From: Roseomonas sp. AR75
Lineage (GTDB): Bacteria > Pseudomonadota > Alphaproteobacteria > Acetobacterales > Acetobacteraceae
Direction of reading: 5' to 3'
Assembly: GCF_005222815.1 (NCBI RefSeq)
Contig: NZ_STGB01000001.1
Coordinates: 806,001 to 870,000 of the forward strand
Length of the DNA: 64,000 nucleotides
In this document: positions 54,552-63,316 of the stretch, in pieces
Position numbering within the stretch: the stretch's first letter is position 1
How the letters are laid out: every line of letters starts with the position of its first letter
Made by a program: the position numbers and the translations under genes
Notes under the pieces: model-generated
The model's input: only the letters and a program-made list of their open reading frames with translations
Database searches by the model: none
What the model was told of the DNA's origin: nothing

Positions 54552-55544
54552 TCAGTAGCCCCGCGCCGGGTCCACCCGGTTCGGCGCGGGCTTGCCGGCG
54601 CGCAGGGCCAACAGGTTCTGGAACAGGATGTCGAGGGTGCGGTCGTTGTAGGTCTGCGGATCGTCCGAGGAGACATGCGGGACGACCATCATGCCCGCCG
54701 TGCGCCACAGGCGGTGCCCTGCGGGCAGCGGCTCCGGCACCGCGACGTCGGTGACCGCGCCGTCCAGCGCACCGGCCTCCAGCGCGTCGCACACCGCGTC
54801 CTGGTCCCACACCGCGCCGCGCGCCATGTTCACGAGCTTGGCGCCCTGCGGCAGCAGGCCGATGCGCCGCCGGTCCATCAGCCCCTGCGTCGCGGGCGTC
54901 AGTGGGCAGGCCAGCAGCAGGAACTCGGCCCGCGGCAGCACCGCATCCAGCGACGCCGTCGCATGCACTTCGTCGCAGTCGGGGTGCGGCGCTGGGGTGG
55001 TGCGCACGCCGATCACCCGCATGCCGAATTCGCGCGCCCGCCGCGCCGCCGCAGCGCCCATCGTGCCAAGTCCGACCACGCACACCGTGCGCCCCGCCAG
55101 GACGGAACCGAACAGCGACTCCCACCTCTCCGCGCGCTGGTTGCTCGCGATACGCGGCATGCGGCTCGCCAGCATCAGCAGAGCCATGATCGCGAACTCG
55201 CCCGCCTTCGCCGCGTGCGTACCGCGGTTGTTGAGCAGCAGCACCTCCGGCGGCAGCCAGTCGAAAGGCGCCAGGCGATCGAGCCCTGCCGAGGTGCAGG
55301 CAATGACCTTGAGCTTCGGCGCGAGCGCCGGCAGCGCGCCGGGCTGGAAGCGCGCCTTCACCACCTTGGTGAAGGTCAGCAGCACCTCCGCATCGCGCAT
55401 CGCCAATGCGAAACCGGCGTCGTCATCCGCAAAGGAGACTTCGAGGCCGGTCAGGTCCGGCGCGCGCGCCCGGGCCGCGGCGACCTGCGCCGGCGTGACG
55501 GCGAAAAGGGACTCTTCCGCGTAGTTCTGCACGTGCAGGCGCAT
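54552..55544 (-). CDS. D-2-hydroxyacid dehydrogenase
   Basis: Two-domain NAD(P)-dependent enzyme of 330 residues. Rossmann loop VVGLGTMGAAAARRAREFG; catalytic Arg in VNMARGAVWD and His in VVPHVSSDD. It interconverts 2-oxo and D-2-hydroxy acids; glyoxylate/hydroxypyruvate reductase is one possibility. It is the last gene of a minus-strand run and begins five bases after the dipeptidase stop. Confidence 0.87.
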   Translation of the reverse strand: MRLHVQNYAEESLFAVTPAQVAAARARAPDLTGLEVSFADDDAGFALAMRDAEVLLTFTKVVKARFQPGALPALAPKLKVIACTSAGLDRLAPFDWLPPEVLLLNNRGTHAAKAGEFAIMALLMLASRMPRIASNQRAERWESLFGSVLAGRTVCVVGLGTMGAAAARRAREFGMRVIGVRTTPAPHPDCDEVHATASLDAVLPRAEFLLLACPLTPATQGLMDRRRIGLLPQGAKLVNMARGAVWDQDAVCDALEAGALDGAVTDVAVPEPLPAGHRLWRTAGMMVVPHVSSDDPQTYNDRTLDILFQNLLALRAGKPAPNRVDPARGY

Positions 55545-55549
55545 CCGGT

Positions 55550-56590
55550 TCAGCCTTTCGTCGCCATCGGCGCACCCCAGACGCGCTCCAGCAGGCGAAG
55601 CCAGTTGCCGCCCAGCAGCTTCACGATGGTCGCCTCGCCCCAGCCTCGCCGCAGCATCGCCGCGGTGATGTGCGGGATGTCGTTGATGCGCTGGATGCCG
55701 CGGGGCTTGCTGATCTTCGCCGTCGCGAATTCCGTCAGGTTGCGCGCGTAGCCCTTGTCGCGGCTGGCGTATATCTGGTACGGCCCGGGCCGCGCATGGT
55801 CCAGGCTGAAGTCGCAGCCGAGGCCAACGTTGTCCTCGCCCACCAGCGCGATCACATGCGCCATGGCGTCGATGTAGTCCTCCACCGTCGCGTCGTTGCC
55901 GGCGCGCAGGCCCGGCGCGAACAGGCTGATGCCGATGATCCCGCCACGCTCCGCGCAGGCCGCCAGCAGCGCATCGGTCTTGTTGCGCGGCACGTCGTGC
56001 ATCGCCCGCGGCAGGACATGGGAGATGCAGACCGGCTGTCTGGACCAGGCGATGGCGTCGAAGCTGGTCTTCTCGCCGACATGGCTGAGGTCGCAGAGCA
56101 CGCCGACGCGGTTCATCTCGTGCACCACCTCGCGCCCGAAGCCGGTCAGGCCGGAATCCGTCAGCTCCAGGTAGCCCGCGCCCGAATAGTTCTGCGTGTT
56201 GTAGGTGAGCTGCATGATGTTGACGCCGAGATCCTTAAAGACCTCGACGTCCTGCAGCCGGTCCTCGATGGGCGAGGTGTTCTGCCAGCCGATGCTGATG
56301 CCGGTGCGCCCTTCCCGCTTCGCCGCATGGATGTCGGCCACGGTGCGGACCGGGCGTAGCAGGTCGGCGTTCTCCTCCAGCATGCGCTTCCAGGCGACGA
56401 CATTGTCGAGCCCGCCGCGCAGATCCTCCCACAAGACGGAAGCCGCGTTGACGGCGGTGACGCCACCGGCGCGCATCTCCTCGAAGATGGTGCGGCTCCA
56501 GTTGCAGGTGGAGAGCCCGTCGAAGACCATTGCGCGCGCATGCAGCGCGGCGGCGCGGGCCATCAGCTCCGGATCCTCATGCGCCAGCAT
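55550..56590 (-). CDS. Membrane dipeptidase-family (M19) protein
   Basis: Zinc amidohydrolase-fold protein of 346 residues from the ATG at 56590. Family residues are HARAMVFDGLSTCN (the usual DxHxD-like metal motif is altered to FDGLST), MQLTYNTQNYSGAG, CDLSHVGEKTS and ISHVLPRAMHDVPRN. Without the usual first His-x-Asp pair, activity on dipeptides is uncertain, and a relative acting on other amides is possible. It overlaps the DsbA-like gene by a single base (TGATG). Confidence 0.8.
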   Translation of the reverse strand: MLAHEDPELMARAAALHARAMVFDGLSTCNWSRTIFEEMRAGGVTAVNAASVLWEDLRGGLDNVVAWKRMLEENADLLRPVRTVADIHAAKREGRTGISIGWQNTSPIEDRLQDVEVFKDLGVNIMQLTYNTQNYSGAGYLELTDSGLTGFGREVVHEMNRVGVLCDLSHVGEKTSFDAIAWSRQPVCISHVLPRAMHDVPRNKTDALLAACAERGGIIGISLFAPGLRAGNDATVEDYIDAMAHVIALVGEDNVGLGCDFSLDHARPGPYQIYASRDKGYARNLTEFATAKISKPRGIQRINDIPHITAAMLRRGWGEATIVKLLGGNWLRLLERVWGAPMATKG

Positions 56591-57195
56591 CAGGAGGCCG
56601 CCTTCGCCAGCGCGCGGTCGACGAAATCCAGCCGGTCCTGACCCCAGAACAGCGCGTCGTTCACGATATAGGTCGGCGTGCCGAAGATGCCGCGCTGCTC
56701 CGCTTCCGCCAGGTTGGCGTGCCATTGCGCGACGTGGCGCGGCAGGGCGGGATCGCGCACCAACGCCGCACCCGCCTCGCCCACCGTCGCGCGCGCCAGG
56801 TCCTGCAACGTCGGCACATCGGCGATGTCGCGCTCCTCCGCCCACAGCGCGCGCTGCACGGCGAAGGTGAAGGCCTGCGCGTCCAGCCCCGCCTCCTGCA
56901 CCGCGATCACCGCCTGCGCCGCCGTCTCGATGGTGCGGCAGGGATAGAAGCGCGGCGCCAGGTTCAGGGGCATGCGCAGATGCTCGCGCCAGCGCGCAAG
57001 TTCCAGCGCGTGGTAGTCCTGGCGCGGCTGCGCGCGGGTGCGCAGGGGTATGCCGCCATTCGCCTCGATCACGCGGATCGGCCGCAGCACCACCTTCGCG
57101 CCGTGCCGCGCCGCGATCTCCCCCACGCGCGGCGCGCCGAAATAGGCCCAAGGGGAGGAGATGCCGTAGAACACCAGAAGCTCAGGCTGCGGCAT
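56590..57195 (-). CDS. DsbA-family 2-hydroxychromene-2-carboxylate isomerase-like protein
   Basis: Thioredoxin-fold protein of 201 residues. YGISSPWAYFG holds the Ser that replaces Cys in this GSH-using isomerase group, and GIFGTPTYIVNDALFWGQDR is the cis-Pro region. In naphthalene catabolism such enzymes isomerise hydroxychromene carboxylates with glutathione as cofactor. Two GST genes nearby fit a GSH-linked role. The substrate is unknown. It overlaps the monooxygenase gene by 14 bp. Confidence 0.82.
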   Translation of the reverse strand: MPQPELLVFYGISSPWAYFGAPRVGEIAARHGAKVVLRPIRVIEANGGIPLRTRAQPRQDYHALELARWREHLRMPLNLAPRFYPCRTIETAAQAVIAVQEAGLDAQAFTFAVQRALWAEERDIADVPTLQDLARATVGEAGAALVRDPALPRHVAQWHANLAEAEQRGIFGTPTYIVNDALFWGQDRLDFVDRALAKAAS

Positions 57196-58684
57196 CGTTG
57201 TCCTCTCCCACCGGGCCTTCCCAGGGCTGCCATTCGTCGCCCAGCAGTTCCGGCGTGTCATAGGCGTCGAAGGCGGCGAGGACCTTGCTGCGATCCTCGA
57301 CGAACAGGCTCCGTGCGATCGCCTCGGTCAGCCGGCGCGCGGCGTCGGTGACGGAGGGAATGCCGCTGGTGACCTTGCCGTGGCTCAGCACGGCGGGGAA
57401 GGCGAAGCAGAAGATCCGGTCCAGCCCCGGGCAGACGCCGGGGACGCGTTCCTGCAACTCGAAGCCGGGGCCGAGATCGGGATGGGCGGCGAGGCCCGCA
57501 TCCTCGAGGCCGTGCGGCGGCGCGTACACATCCGACCAGCGGCGGATATGCGGGGCGATGGCCGCGAGTTCCGGCCGCTTCTCCGGCGCGATCTCGAAGC
57601 CGGTCGCCAGGATCAGGAAGTCGAGGCGCAGCACGCCGCGCGGCGTCACCACGCGCAGCGCACCGCCCTGCTCCTCCGCCGCCAGGATCGGGCAGCCGAA
57701 CAGGAAGCGCGCATTCGGATGGCGAGAAACGCGCAGCACGGACGACCGCGGCGCCGGCAGCTGCGCCTGGTTGCCCGCGTGGAACATCGCCCATTTCGCC
57801 TCGCGCGGCAGGCCGGGATAGCCGAGCGCCATGCCGCGGCTGCCGATCCCCGTGAACTTGTCCACACGCGGCATCTCCGCGCGGCGGATGATCAGGTCGA
57901 CGGACGCCGCGCCCGCTTCCAGCGCGGAGGCAGCATTGTCCATCGCCGATGCGCCGGCACCGACCACACCGACGCGCTTGCCGACCAGCGCGGCCATGTC
58001 GATCGGGTCCGAGGAATGCGCCCAGAACTTCCGGCGCAGCTTCGTGACGGCTGGCAGCACGGCCGGCCCGCCGAGGCCATCGATGCCGGTCGCCAGCACC
58101 ACGCGCCGCGCATGCAGGGTGCGCGTGCCCGCGGCGTCGCGGATGTCGAGCGCGATGGGCGCGCTGGCGTCAGGGCGTATCGCCAGCACCTCGACGCCGT
58201 TGCGCACGGGAAGCTGCAGCACGCGGCGGTACCAGACCATGTGGTCCATCCACATTGCGCGGGGGATGCGGATCATCGCCTGCCAGGCCTCGCGGCCGTA
58301 CTGCGCCTCGAACCAGGCGCGGAACGTCAGCGAGGGCACGCCGAGCGCCGGCCCGGCCGCCTCCTTCGCGGTGCGCAGCGTGTTCATCCGCGCCGTGGTG
58401 ACCCACGGACCTTCCTGCCCGGCTGGCGCGCGATCCAGCACCGCGATGCGCGTCACGCCGGCCAGGCGCAGCGCCGCGGCGGCGCAGAGGCCGTTCAGCC
58501 CGGCGCCGATGATCGCGACATCCAGCAATTCGGCGCCGGCGAAGGCCATTTCCGGCACCCAGGCCTTCGCCGGCAGGTTCAGGAAGGCAAGATCCTCGGC
58601 GAGCCGCGCTTCCAGGGCACGCAGCCGCACCTCCGCATCGGGAAGCGGCCGAAAATCCTGCAGGCTGGGGCCGGCTTGGGGCAT
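57182..58684 (-). CDS. Flavin-dependent monooxygenase-like NAD(P)/FAD oxidoreductase
   Basis: The protein has 500 residues. First dinucleotide motif VAIIGAGLNGLCAAAALRL near 55, second VGVVGAGASAMDNAAS near 245, and LILATGFEI near 375. The layout resembles FMO/Baeyer-Villiger monooxygenases, which oxidise with NADPH and O2. It follows the peroxiredoxin gene after 52 bp. The canonical FMO fingerprint FxGxxxHxxxW was not seen (region KFWAHSSDP lies nearby), so the subtype is open. Confidence 0.75.
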   Translation of the reverse strand: MPQAGPSLQDFRPLPDAEVRLRALEARLAEDLAFLNLPAKAWVPEMAFAGAELLDVAIIGAGLNGLCAAAALRLAGVTRIAVLDRAPAGQEGPWVTTARMNTLRTAKEAAGPALGVPSLTFRAWFEAQYGREAWQAMIRIPRAMWMDHMVWYRRVLQLPVRNGVEVLAIRPDASAPIALDIRDAAGTRTLHARRVVLATGIDGLGGPAVLPAVTKLRRKFWAHSSDPIDMAALVGKRVGVVGAGASAMDNAASALEAGAASVDLIIRRAEMPRVDKFTGIGSRGMALGYPGLPREAKWAMFHAGNQAQLPAPRSSVLRVSRHPNARFLFGCPILAAEEQGGALRVVTPRGVLRLDFLILATGFEIAPEKRPELAAIAPHIRRWSDVYAPPHGLEDAGLAAHPDLGPGFELQERVPGVCPGLDRIFCFAFPAVLSHGKVTSGIPSVTDAARRLTEAIARSLFVEDRSKVLAAFDAYDTPELLGDEWQPWEGPVGEDNDAAA

Positions 58685-58736
58685 CGCGCGACCCTAGCCG
58701 TGGTGCTGCGACGCAACAACCATGCGCGCGGCAGGA

Positions 58737-59258
58737 TCAGACAAGGGTTCCGCGGATCGGGTAGCCAACCTCCTGGATGCGCCGCACGCCGCGGAGAATG
58801 GCGGCCAGGTCGGGCCGCGCCCAGGGCGCGTTGGAGATGTCCACCACCTGCAGCAGGCTATCCGGGTTGATCAGGAACAGGCCGGGCTCGGCGAAGGGAC
58901 GATCCGTCTCCTGCGCCGAGCGCGGGCTTGAGACATAGAGACCGAGTTCGCGCATCTGCGGCACGGACAGGTCATGCCCGATGGGAAATCGCCAGCCGAA
59001 TTCCGCGCGGTCGGCCTCCGCCTTCTCCGCCGGGTCGGCGGAGATCGCCATCACCTGCACGCCAGCTTCGGCGAACTCATCGAGCAGCTTGTCGAGGCTC
59101 GTCAGGTACGGCTTGCACAGTGGACAATGCTTGCCGCGATAGACGACCAGCAGCCGCCAGACCTGCATCGCGCCCGGGGCGATCTCGCCGCCGCCAAGGC
59201 GCGGCGCCCTGATCTCCGGGAAGCGGCTGCCTGCCGCCAGCTTCATCGCCTGATTCAT
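58737..59258 (-). CDS. Peroxiredoxin, AhpC/TSA family
   Basis: The protein has 173 residues from the ATG at 59258 (MNQAMKLAAGSRFPEIRAP). The active-site loop is YRGKHCPLCKPYLTSL, and FEWRFPIGHD-type sequence (FGWRFPIGHDLSVPQM) follows. It reduces peroxides through Cys. A CxxC-like second Cys (CPLC) is unusual and might serve as resolving residue. It lies 16 bp after the GST. Confidence 0.87.
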   Translation of the reverse strand: MNQAMKLAAGSRFPEIRAPRLGGGEIAPGAMQVWRLLVVYRGKHCPLCKPYLTSLDKLLDEFAEAGVQVMAISADPAEKAEADRAEFGWRFPIGHDLSVPQMRELGLYVSSPRSAQETDRPFAEPGLFLINPDSLLQVVDISNAPWARPDLAAILRGVRRIQEVGYPIRGTLV

Positions 59259-59274
59259 TCGATCGGCCCTCCGC

Positions 59275-59964
59275 CTATGCCCCGAAGCACGGGGCCTGGC
59301 GCGCCATCCCGCCATGCAGGTCGAGCATCCGCTCGCGCCAGTCGGAGACGGGATCGTCCGGCTCCAGAAGCCGCAGAGGGCTGACGCTGCGCGCCCACAT
59401 GAAGCTGCCGAAGACGATCATGTCGGCGTAGTCCGGCGCATCCCCGCCGAAGAAGGGCTGCGCGCGCAGCATCATGCGCACCGGCTGCAGGCTGGCGCGA
59501 AAGGCCGGCAGGCGTTCCTCGCGGTCCGCCGTCACCGCCTCCAGCGTCATGCCGAAGCGCTTCTCGCGGCTCTCCACGAAGTAGGCGCGCTCCTTTTCGC
59601 CAAGCAGCGCGGGGATGTCGGAGACGACCAGCCGGCCGATCCCGGCCTGAACGATCGCGTCGTTCCAGGCGGCAACGAAGATGTAGCTCGCGGGGTGGCC
59701 ATGCAGCAGGCTCGGCGCGTCCGGGTAGGCGTCGTCGAGGTACTGCGCGATGGCCCAGGAATCCGCGACCGTGCGATCCCCGTCCACCAGCACCGGCACC
59801 TTGTCGTGCTTGGCGAAGGCGAGGCGGTCGGTCTCGGTGAAGCGCCAGGGCACGCTCTCGAAGTCCAGCCCCTTATGCGCGAGCGCCATGCGCGCCCGCC
59901 AGCAATAGGGGCTGAAGATGCGTGCGGGATCCCAGCCGCAGAGCTCATAGAGGGTGCGCGCCAT
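59275..59964 (-). CDS. Glutathione S-transferase, beta-etherase (LigE)-like
   Basis: The protein has 229 residues. The N-terminal thioredoxin domain has RIFSPYCWRARMALAHKG and VPVLVDGDRTVADSWAIAQY, and the C-terminal domain is helical. The opening and the DSWAIAQYLD segment resemble the LigE-type GSTs that cleave lignin aryl ethers, but other GSTs share them. It lies three bases after the YfcG-like GST stop. Confidence 0.72.
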   Translation of the reverse strand: MARTLYELCGWDPARIFSPYCWRARMALAHKGLDFESVPWRFTETDRLAFAKHDKVPVLVDGDRTVADSWAIAQYLDDAYPDAPSLLHGHPASYIFVAAWNDAIVQAGIGRLVVSDIPALLGEKERAYFVESREKRFGMTLEAVTADREERLPAFRASLQPVRMMLRAQPFFGGDAPDYADMIVFGSFMWARSVSPLRLLEPDDPVSDWRERMLDLHGGMARQAPCFGA

Positions 59965-59967
59965 GGC

Positions 59968-60681
59968 TCAACGCCCCCCCTGCACGACAGCGGCGGTCTG
60001 GCCGAACAACACCGAGGCGGAGGCCGCGTTCACCGTCGGCGTGCTGTTCACCTCGGCCGCGCGCGCATAGGCGCGCTGGGTCGCCGGGCGTTCGCGGATC
60101 GCCTCGAACCAGCGCTGCAGATGCGGGAAGTCCGCAAGCTTCTGACCCTGCCGCTCATGCGGCACGATCCAGGGATAGGACGCCATGTCGGCGATGGAAT
60201 ACGCATCGCCCGCCAGGAAGGCGCGATCCGCCAGGCGACGGTTCATCACGCCGTAGAGGCGGTTCGTCTCCTTCACGTAGCGCTCGATCGCGTAGGGCAG
60301 CTTCTCCGGCGCGTATTGCGAGAAATGGTGGTTCTGCCCGGCCATCGGCCCAAGCCCGCCCATCTGCCAGAACAGCCATTGCAGCACCTCCGCCCGCGGG
60401 CGGATCTCGGACGCCGGTGGGATGAAGCGCCCGATCTTGTCGCCGAGGTAGAGCAGGATCGCGCCGCTCTCGAACAGCGATACCGGGGCGCCGCCATCGG
60501 CCGGCGCGTGATCGACGATGGCGGGGATGCGGTTGTTCGGCGCGATCGACAGGAAGTCCGGCTTGAACTGGTCTCCCTTGGAGATGTTGACGGGGATGAT
60601 GCGGTAATCGAGGCCGGCCTCCTCGAGGAACATCGTCACCTTGTGGCCGTTCGGCGTCGTCCAGTAGTGCAGGTCGATCAC
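59968..60681 (-). CDS. Glutathione S-transferase, YfcG/Nu-class-like
   Basis: The protein has 237 residues. MIDLHYWTTPNGHKVTMFLE, ISKGDQFKPDFLSIAPNNRI and LFESGAILLYLGDKIG match the Nu-class disulfide-bond oxidoreductase GSTs such as YfcG. The start overlaps the TetR stop (ATGA), so expression is coupled to the regulator. Confidence 0.85.
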   Translation of the reverse strand: MIDLHYWTTPNGHKVTMFLEEAGLDYRIIPVNISKGDQFKPDFLSIAPNNRIPAIVDHAPADGGAPVSLFESGAILLYLGDKIGRFIPPASEIRPRAEVLQWLFWQMGGLGPMAGQNHHFSQYAPEKLPYAIERYVKETNRLYGVMNRRLADRAFLAGDAYSIADMASYPWIVPHERQGQKLADFPHLQRWFEAIRERPATQRAYARAAEVNSTPTVNAASASVLFGQTAAVVQGGR

Positions 60682-61277
60682 GCGGTGCGCTCCGTTGCGG
60701 GGGGATCGAGCAGGCTGAGTGCCTGGCGGGCGGCGCCGCGCAGCAGCGCCGGTTCGGGATGCGCCCGCGCCAACACGCGCAGGCCCATGATCGTGGTCAC
60801 CATCAGCCGCGCAACGTCGCGTGCGGGCCGCGAAGGCGCGATGCTGCCCTCGCGCTGGCCGGCGACCATGCAGCGATGGAAGAAGCCCTCGAGCTCGCCG
60901 AGCCGCGCCGCGACCACCTCGGCCACCGCCGCGTCATGCGGCGCCACTTCCAGCGCGGTGTTCACCAGCAGGCAGCCCCGCGGGTCCGCAAGGGACCGCG
61001 CGACGATCTCCTCCATGAACCGCTCGATCGCCGCGCGCGGTGGCAGGGTGGATTCCAGCCGCCGGATGCGTGCGCGCATGTTGCCGTCGAGGTAGCGGTC
61101 CAGGCAGCGGGTGAACAGCGCGTGCTTGTCGCCGAAGGCGTTGTAGAGGCTCGGCGCGTTCAACCCCATCGCCGCGCCGAGATCGCGCACGGAGGTGGCG
61201 CCGTAGCCCGCCCGCCAGAAGCAGTCGGTGGCGGCGTCGAGAGCGGTTTCGTCGTCGAAGGCGCGTGGGCGGGCCAT
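60678..61277 (-). CDS. TetR-family transcriptional regulator
   Basis: The protein has 199 residues. N-terminal helix-turn-helix SVRDLGAAMGLNAPSLYNAF (about 29-48), then a ligand-binding all-alpha domain with Cys101. It is first in a run of up to eight genes (TetR-GST-GST-Prx-FMO-DsbA-M19-DH). The palindrome in its own promoter suggests autoregulation. The ligand is unknown. Confidence 0.88.
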   Translation of the reverse strand: MARPRAFDDETALDAATDCFWRAGYGATSVRDLGAAMGLNAPSLYNAFGDKHALFTRCLDRYLDGNMRARIRRLESTLPPRAAIERFMEEIVARSLADPRGCLLVNTALEVAPHDAAVAEVVAARLGELEGFFHRCMVAGQREGSIAPSRPARDVARLMVTTIMGLRVLARAHPEPALLRGAARQALSLLDPPATERTA

Positions 61278-61293
61278 TGCAAGCGATGATCTA

Positions 61294-61305
61294 TAGCGAC
61301 CGCTA
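61294..61305. promoter_or_regulatory. Palindromic operator candidate upstream of tetR
   Basis: TAGCG-AC-CGCTA is a perfect inverted repeat 16 bp upstream of the tetR start. On the coding strand it abuts a -10-like TATAGA, so binding would block transcription of the operon. Confidence 0.5.
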
Positions 61306-61352
61306 AGAAATAGGCGGCTCGCCCGACCTGCGCAATCCCTGGGGCGCGGCGC

Positions 61353-62168
61353 TCATCCCGGCGTTGCGTAGCCCGCCGATTCCGCTTCGCGCGCCCAATC
61401 CAGCGTAACCGCGTAGCGCGCGCGATCCGCCGGCGTGAAGCCGGCAAGCAGCAGGGCGTCCGCATGCCGCGCGAACCAGGAGCGTGTCCGCGCCGCGACG
61501 AAGGCCGCGCGCAGTCGCGCCACCGCCTCCGCCGGCATCGCCAGCGAGGCCACGAAGGCGGGCATGGGCGCGAGGTCGGTCGAACCGATCACCCGGATGC
61601 CGGCGGTGAGATCGGGGCGCCAACGCGCGATCAGCGCGTGCCAATAGGCATCGAGCGGCCCGACATCGATGCTGCCGTCCAGCACGGAATCGAGGATCCG
61701 GCGCGCGGTGACGAGATTGCCGCGCTGTTCGGCGTAAAGCGGTCCGCCCTTCGCGCGGCGGTATGGCAGCAGGTGATGGCGCAGCGCGTTGAAGCCGGAC
61801 TGCGAATGCGCGACCGTCCAGCCGAGGCGATGGCCGAAACTGTCCTCCAGCACGCGGAACGGCGAGTCCGTGCGCACGATCAGATCGGAGCGATACACGG
61901 CCTGCCCCTGCGCCCAGGGCAGGGCCGGGATCGGCGCGGCAATCGGCACCACCTCCGCGAGGCCGAGCGCGATCGGAAAGCCGCACATCTGCACGCAGCC
62001 GAGATCGGGCCGGCACCAGAGATCCTCGAGCGGCCGCGGCGCCGGATACGCCTCGTATTCCAGCGGAACCTCGGCCTCGGCGGCGATGTCGGCGATCAGC
62101 GCCTGCCACGCGGCCTCGGCCTCGGGCGCGACGGCATACATGCGCGCATTGGCGATGAAGCGCGCCAT
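61353..62168 (-). CDS. PhnD/transferrin-type substrate-binding-like protein without signal peptide
   Basis: The protein has 271 residues from the ATG at 62168 (MARFIANARMYAVAPEAEAAW), with no signal peptide in this start. CGFPIALGLAEVVP, YRSDLIVRTDSPFRVLEDSF and GPLDAYWHALI are typical PhnD-like segments. It lies two bases after phnM, so it probably belongs to phosphonate handling. Either the true start is further upstream (none seen in frame without overlapping phnM) or it is cytoplasmic. Confidence 0.72.
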   Translation of the reverse strand: MARFIANARMYAVAPEAEAAWQALIADIAAEAEVPLEYEAYPAPRPLEDLWCRPDLGCVQMCGFPIALGLAEVVPIAAPIPALPWAQGQAVYRSDLIVRTDSPFRVLEDSFGHRLGWTVAHSQSGFNALRHHLLPYRRAKGGPLYAEQRGNLVTARRILDSVLDGSIDVGPLDAYWHALIARWRPDLTAGIRVIGSTDLAPMPAFVASLAMPAEAVARLRAAFVAARTRSWFARHADALLLAGFTPADRARYAVTLDWAREAESAGYATPG

Positions 62169-62170
62169 GG

Positions 62171-63310
62171 CTAGTGCAGCCGTGCCGCCCCGTCCGGGGA
62201 GAGCCAGGCGAGCCGCCCGGCGGCGAAGGTCGCCACGGGCGCGCGGCGCGCGGGATCCACCAGCACGATGTCGCCGCGCAGCCCGGGCGCGATGCGGCCG
62301 CGGTCGGCCAGCCCCGCCGCTTCCGCCGGGTTCGCCGAGACCAGCGCCCAGGCGCGCGGCAGGTCCAGCACCCCGCGCCCTTCCATCATGAAGGCCGCCT
62401 GCAGCAGCGCCGGCCAGACGTAGTCGGAGGCCAGCACCGTCACCAGGCCCCGCTCGGCCAGCGGCGCCGCGGCGGACCAGCCCATGTGGCTGCCGCCGCG
62501 CACCACGTTCGGCGCGCCCATCACCACATGCTCGCCCGCGGCGCGCGCGGCCTCCGCCACCGCTTCCGACATCGGGAATTCGCAGATCGCGGCGCCCAGC
62601 GCGCGGAAATCGCGGCGCATCTCGGGCGTCGCGTCGTCGTGGCTGAGCATCGGGATGCCGGCGCGGCGCGCGGCATCGGCGAGGCGCGCGCGCGCCTCCG
62701 GCACCTCCGGCCGGCGCGACCAGGCGCGCTGCGCGAGCGCGACGAACTCGGCCGGCGGCAGCCCCGCGCGCGCGGCATATTTCGCGGCCTGCGCGGGATC
62801 GGCGATGCGCTTCACGATCGCCGGCGTGTGGTCGTTGTAGGCCAGAAGCTGCACGCGGCCGGCCGCGATATCGGCCAGCACCTCCTCCAGCGCATCGAGG
62901 TTGTCGGCCTCGAAGCGGCAATGGATGCGCAAATCCACGCCGGCCGCAGCGCGCATCGCCTCCACCGCGGCGAGCGTGGCGCGCCACGCCTCGATCCCGC
63001 GCAGCCCCGGCTCCCAGGAGAGCGTCACGCCGAGGAAGGCGGTGGTGACGCCGGCGGCCAGAAGCTGCGCGGCGCTGTCGCGCATCGCGACCTCCGGCGG
63101 GAAATCCACGCCTGGCCGCGGCTGCATCTGCCGCTCATGCGCATCGCCATGGATGTCCACGATTCCCGGCAGCACCAGCAGTCCGGTGGCATCGAGCCGC
63201 CGCGCACCCTGCGCCGGCGCCGCGCCGATCCGCCCATCCGACAGGGCCAGCGTGCCTGGCTTCAGCCCTTCGGCGTGCAGCACCTGCCCGCCGGTGATCG
63301 CCCAATCCAT
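62171..63310 (-). CDS. phnM: Alpha-D-ribose 1-methylphosphonate 5-triphosphate diphosphatase
   Basis: Amidohydrolase-fold enzyme of 379 residues. The metal motif is VDIHGDAHERQMQPRPG, with GIPMLSHDDATPEMRRDF and MGAPNVVRGGSHMGWSAAAP downstream. PhnM removes pyrophosphate from the C-P lyase intermediate. Partner genes phnG-L are not in the window and may lie beyond phnF. The stop codon is two bases from the PhnD-like start. Confidence 0.92.
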   Translation of the reverse strand: MDWAITGGQVLHAEGLKPGTLALSDGRIGAAPAQGARRLDATGLLVLPGIVDIHGDAHERQMQPRPGVDFPPEVAMRDSAAQLLAAGVTTAFLGVTLSWEPGLRGIEAWRATLAAVEAMRAAAGVDLRIHCRFEADNLDALEEVLADIAAGRVQLLAYNDHTPAIVKRIADPAQAAKYAARAGLPPAEFVALAQRAWSRRPEVPEARARLADAARRAGIPMLSHDDATPEMRRDFRALGAAICEFPMSEAVAEAARAAGEHVVMGAPNVVRGGSHMGWSAAAPLAERGLVTVLASDYVWPALLQAAFMMEGRGVLDLPRAWALVSANPAEAAGLADRGRIAPGLRGDIVLVDPARRAPVATFAAGRLAWLSPDGAARLH

Positions 63311-63316
63311 GCGCCG

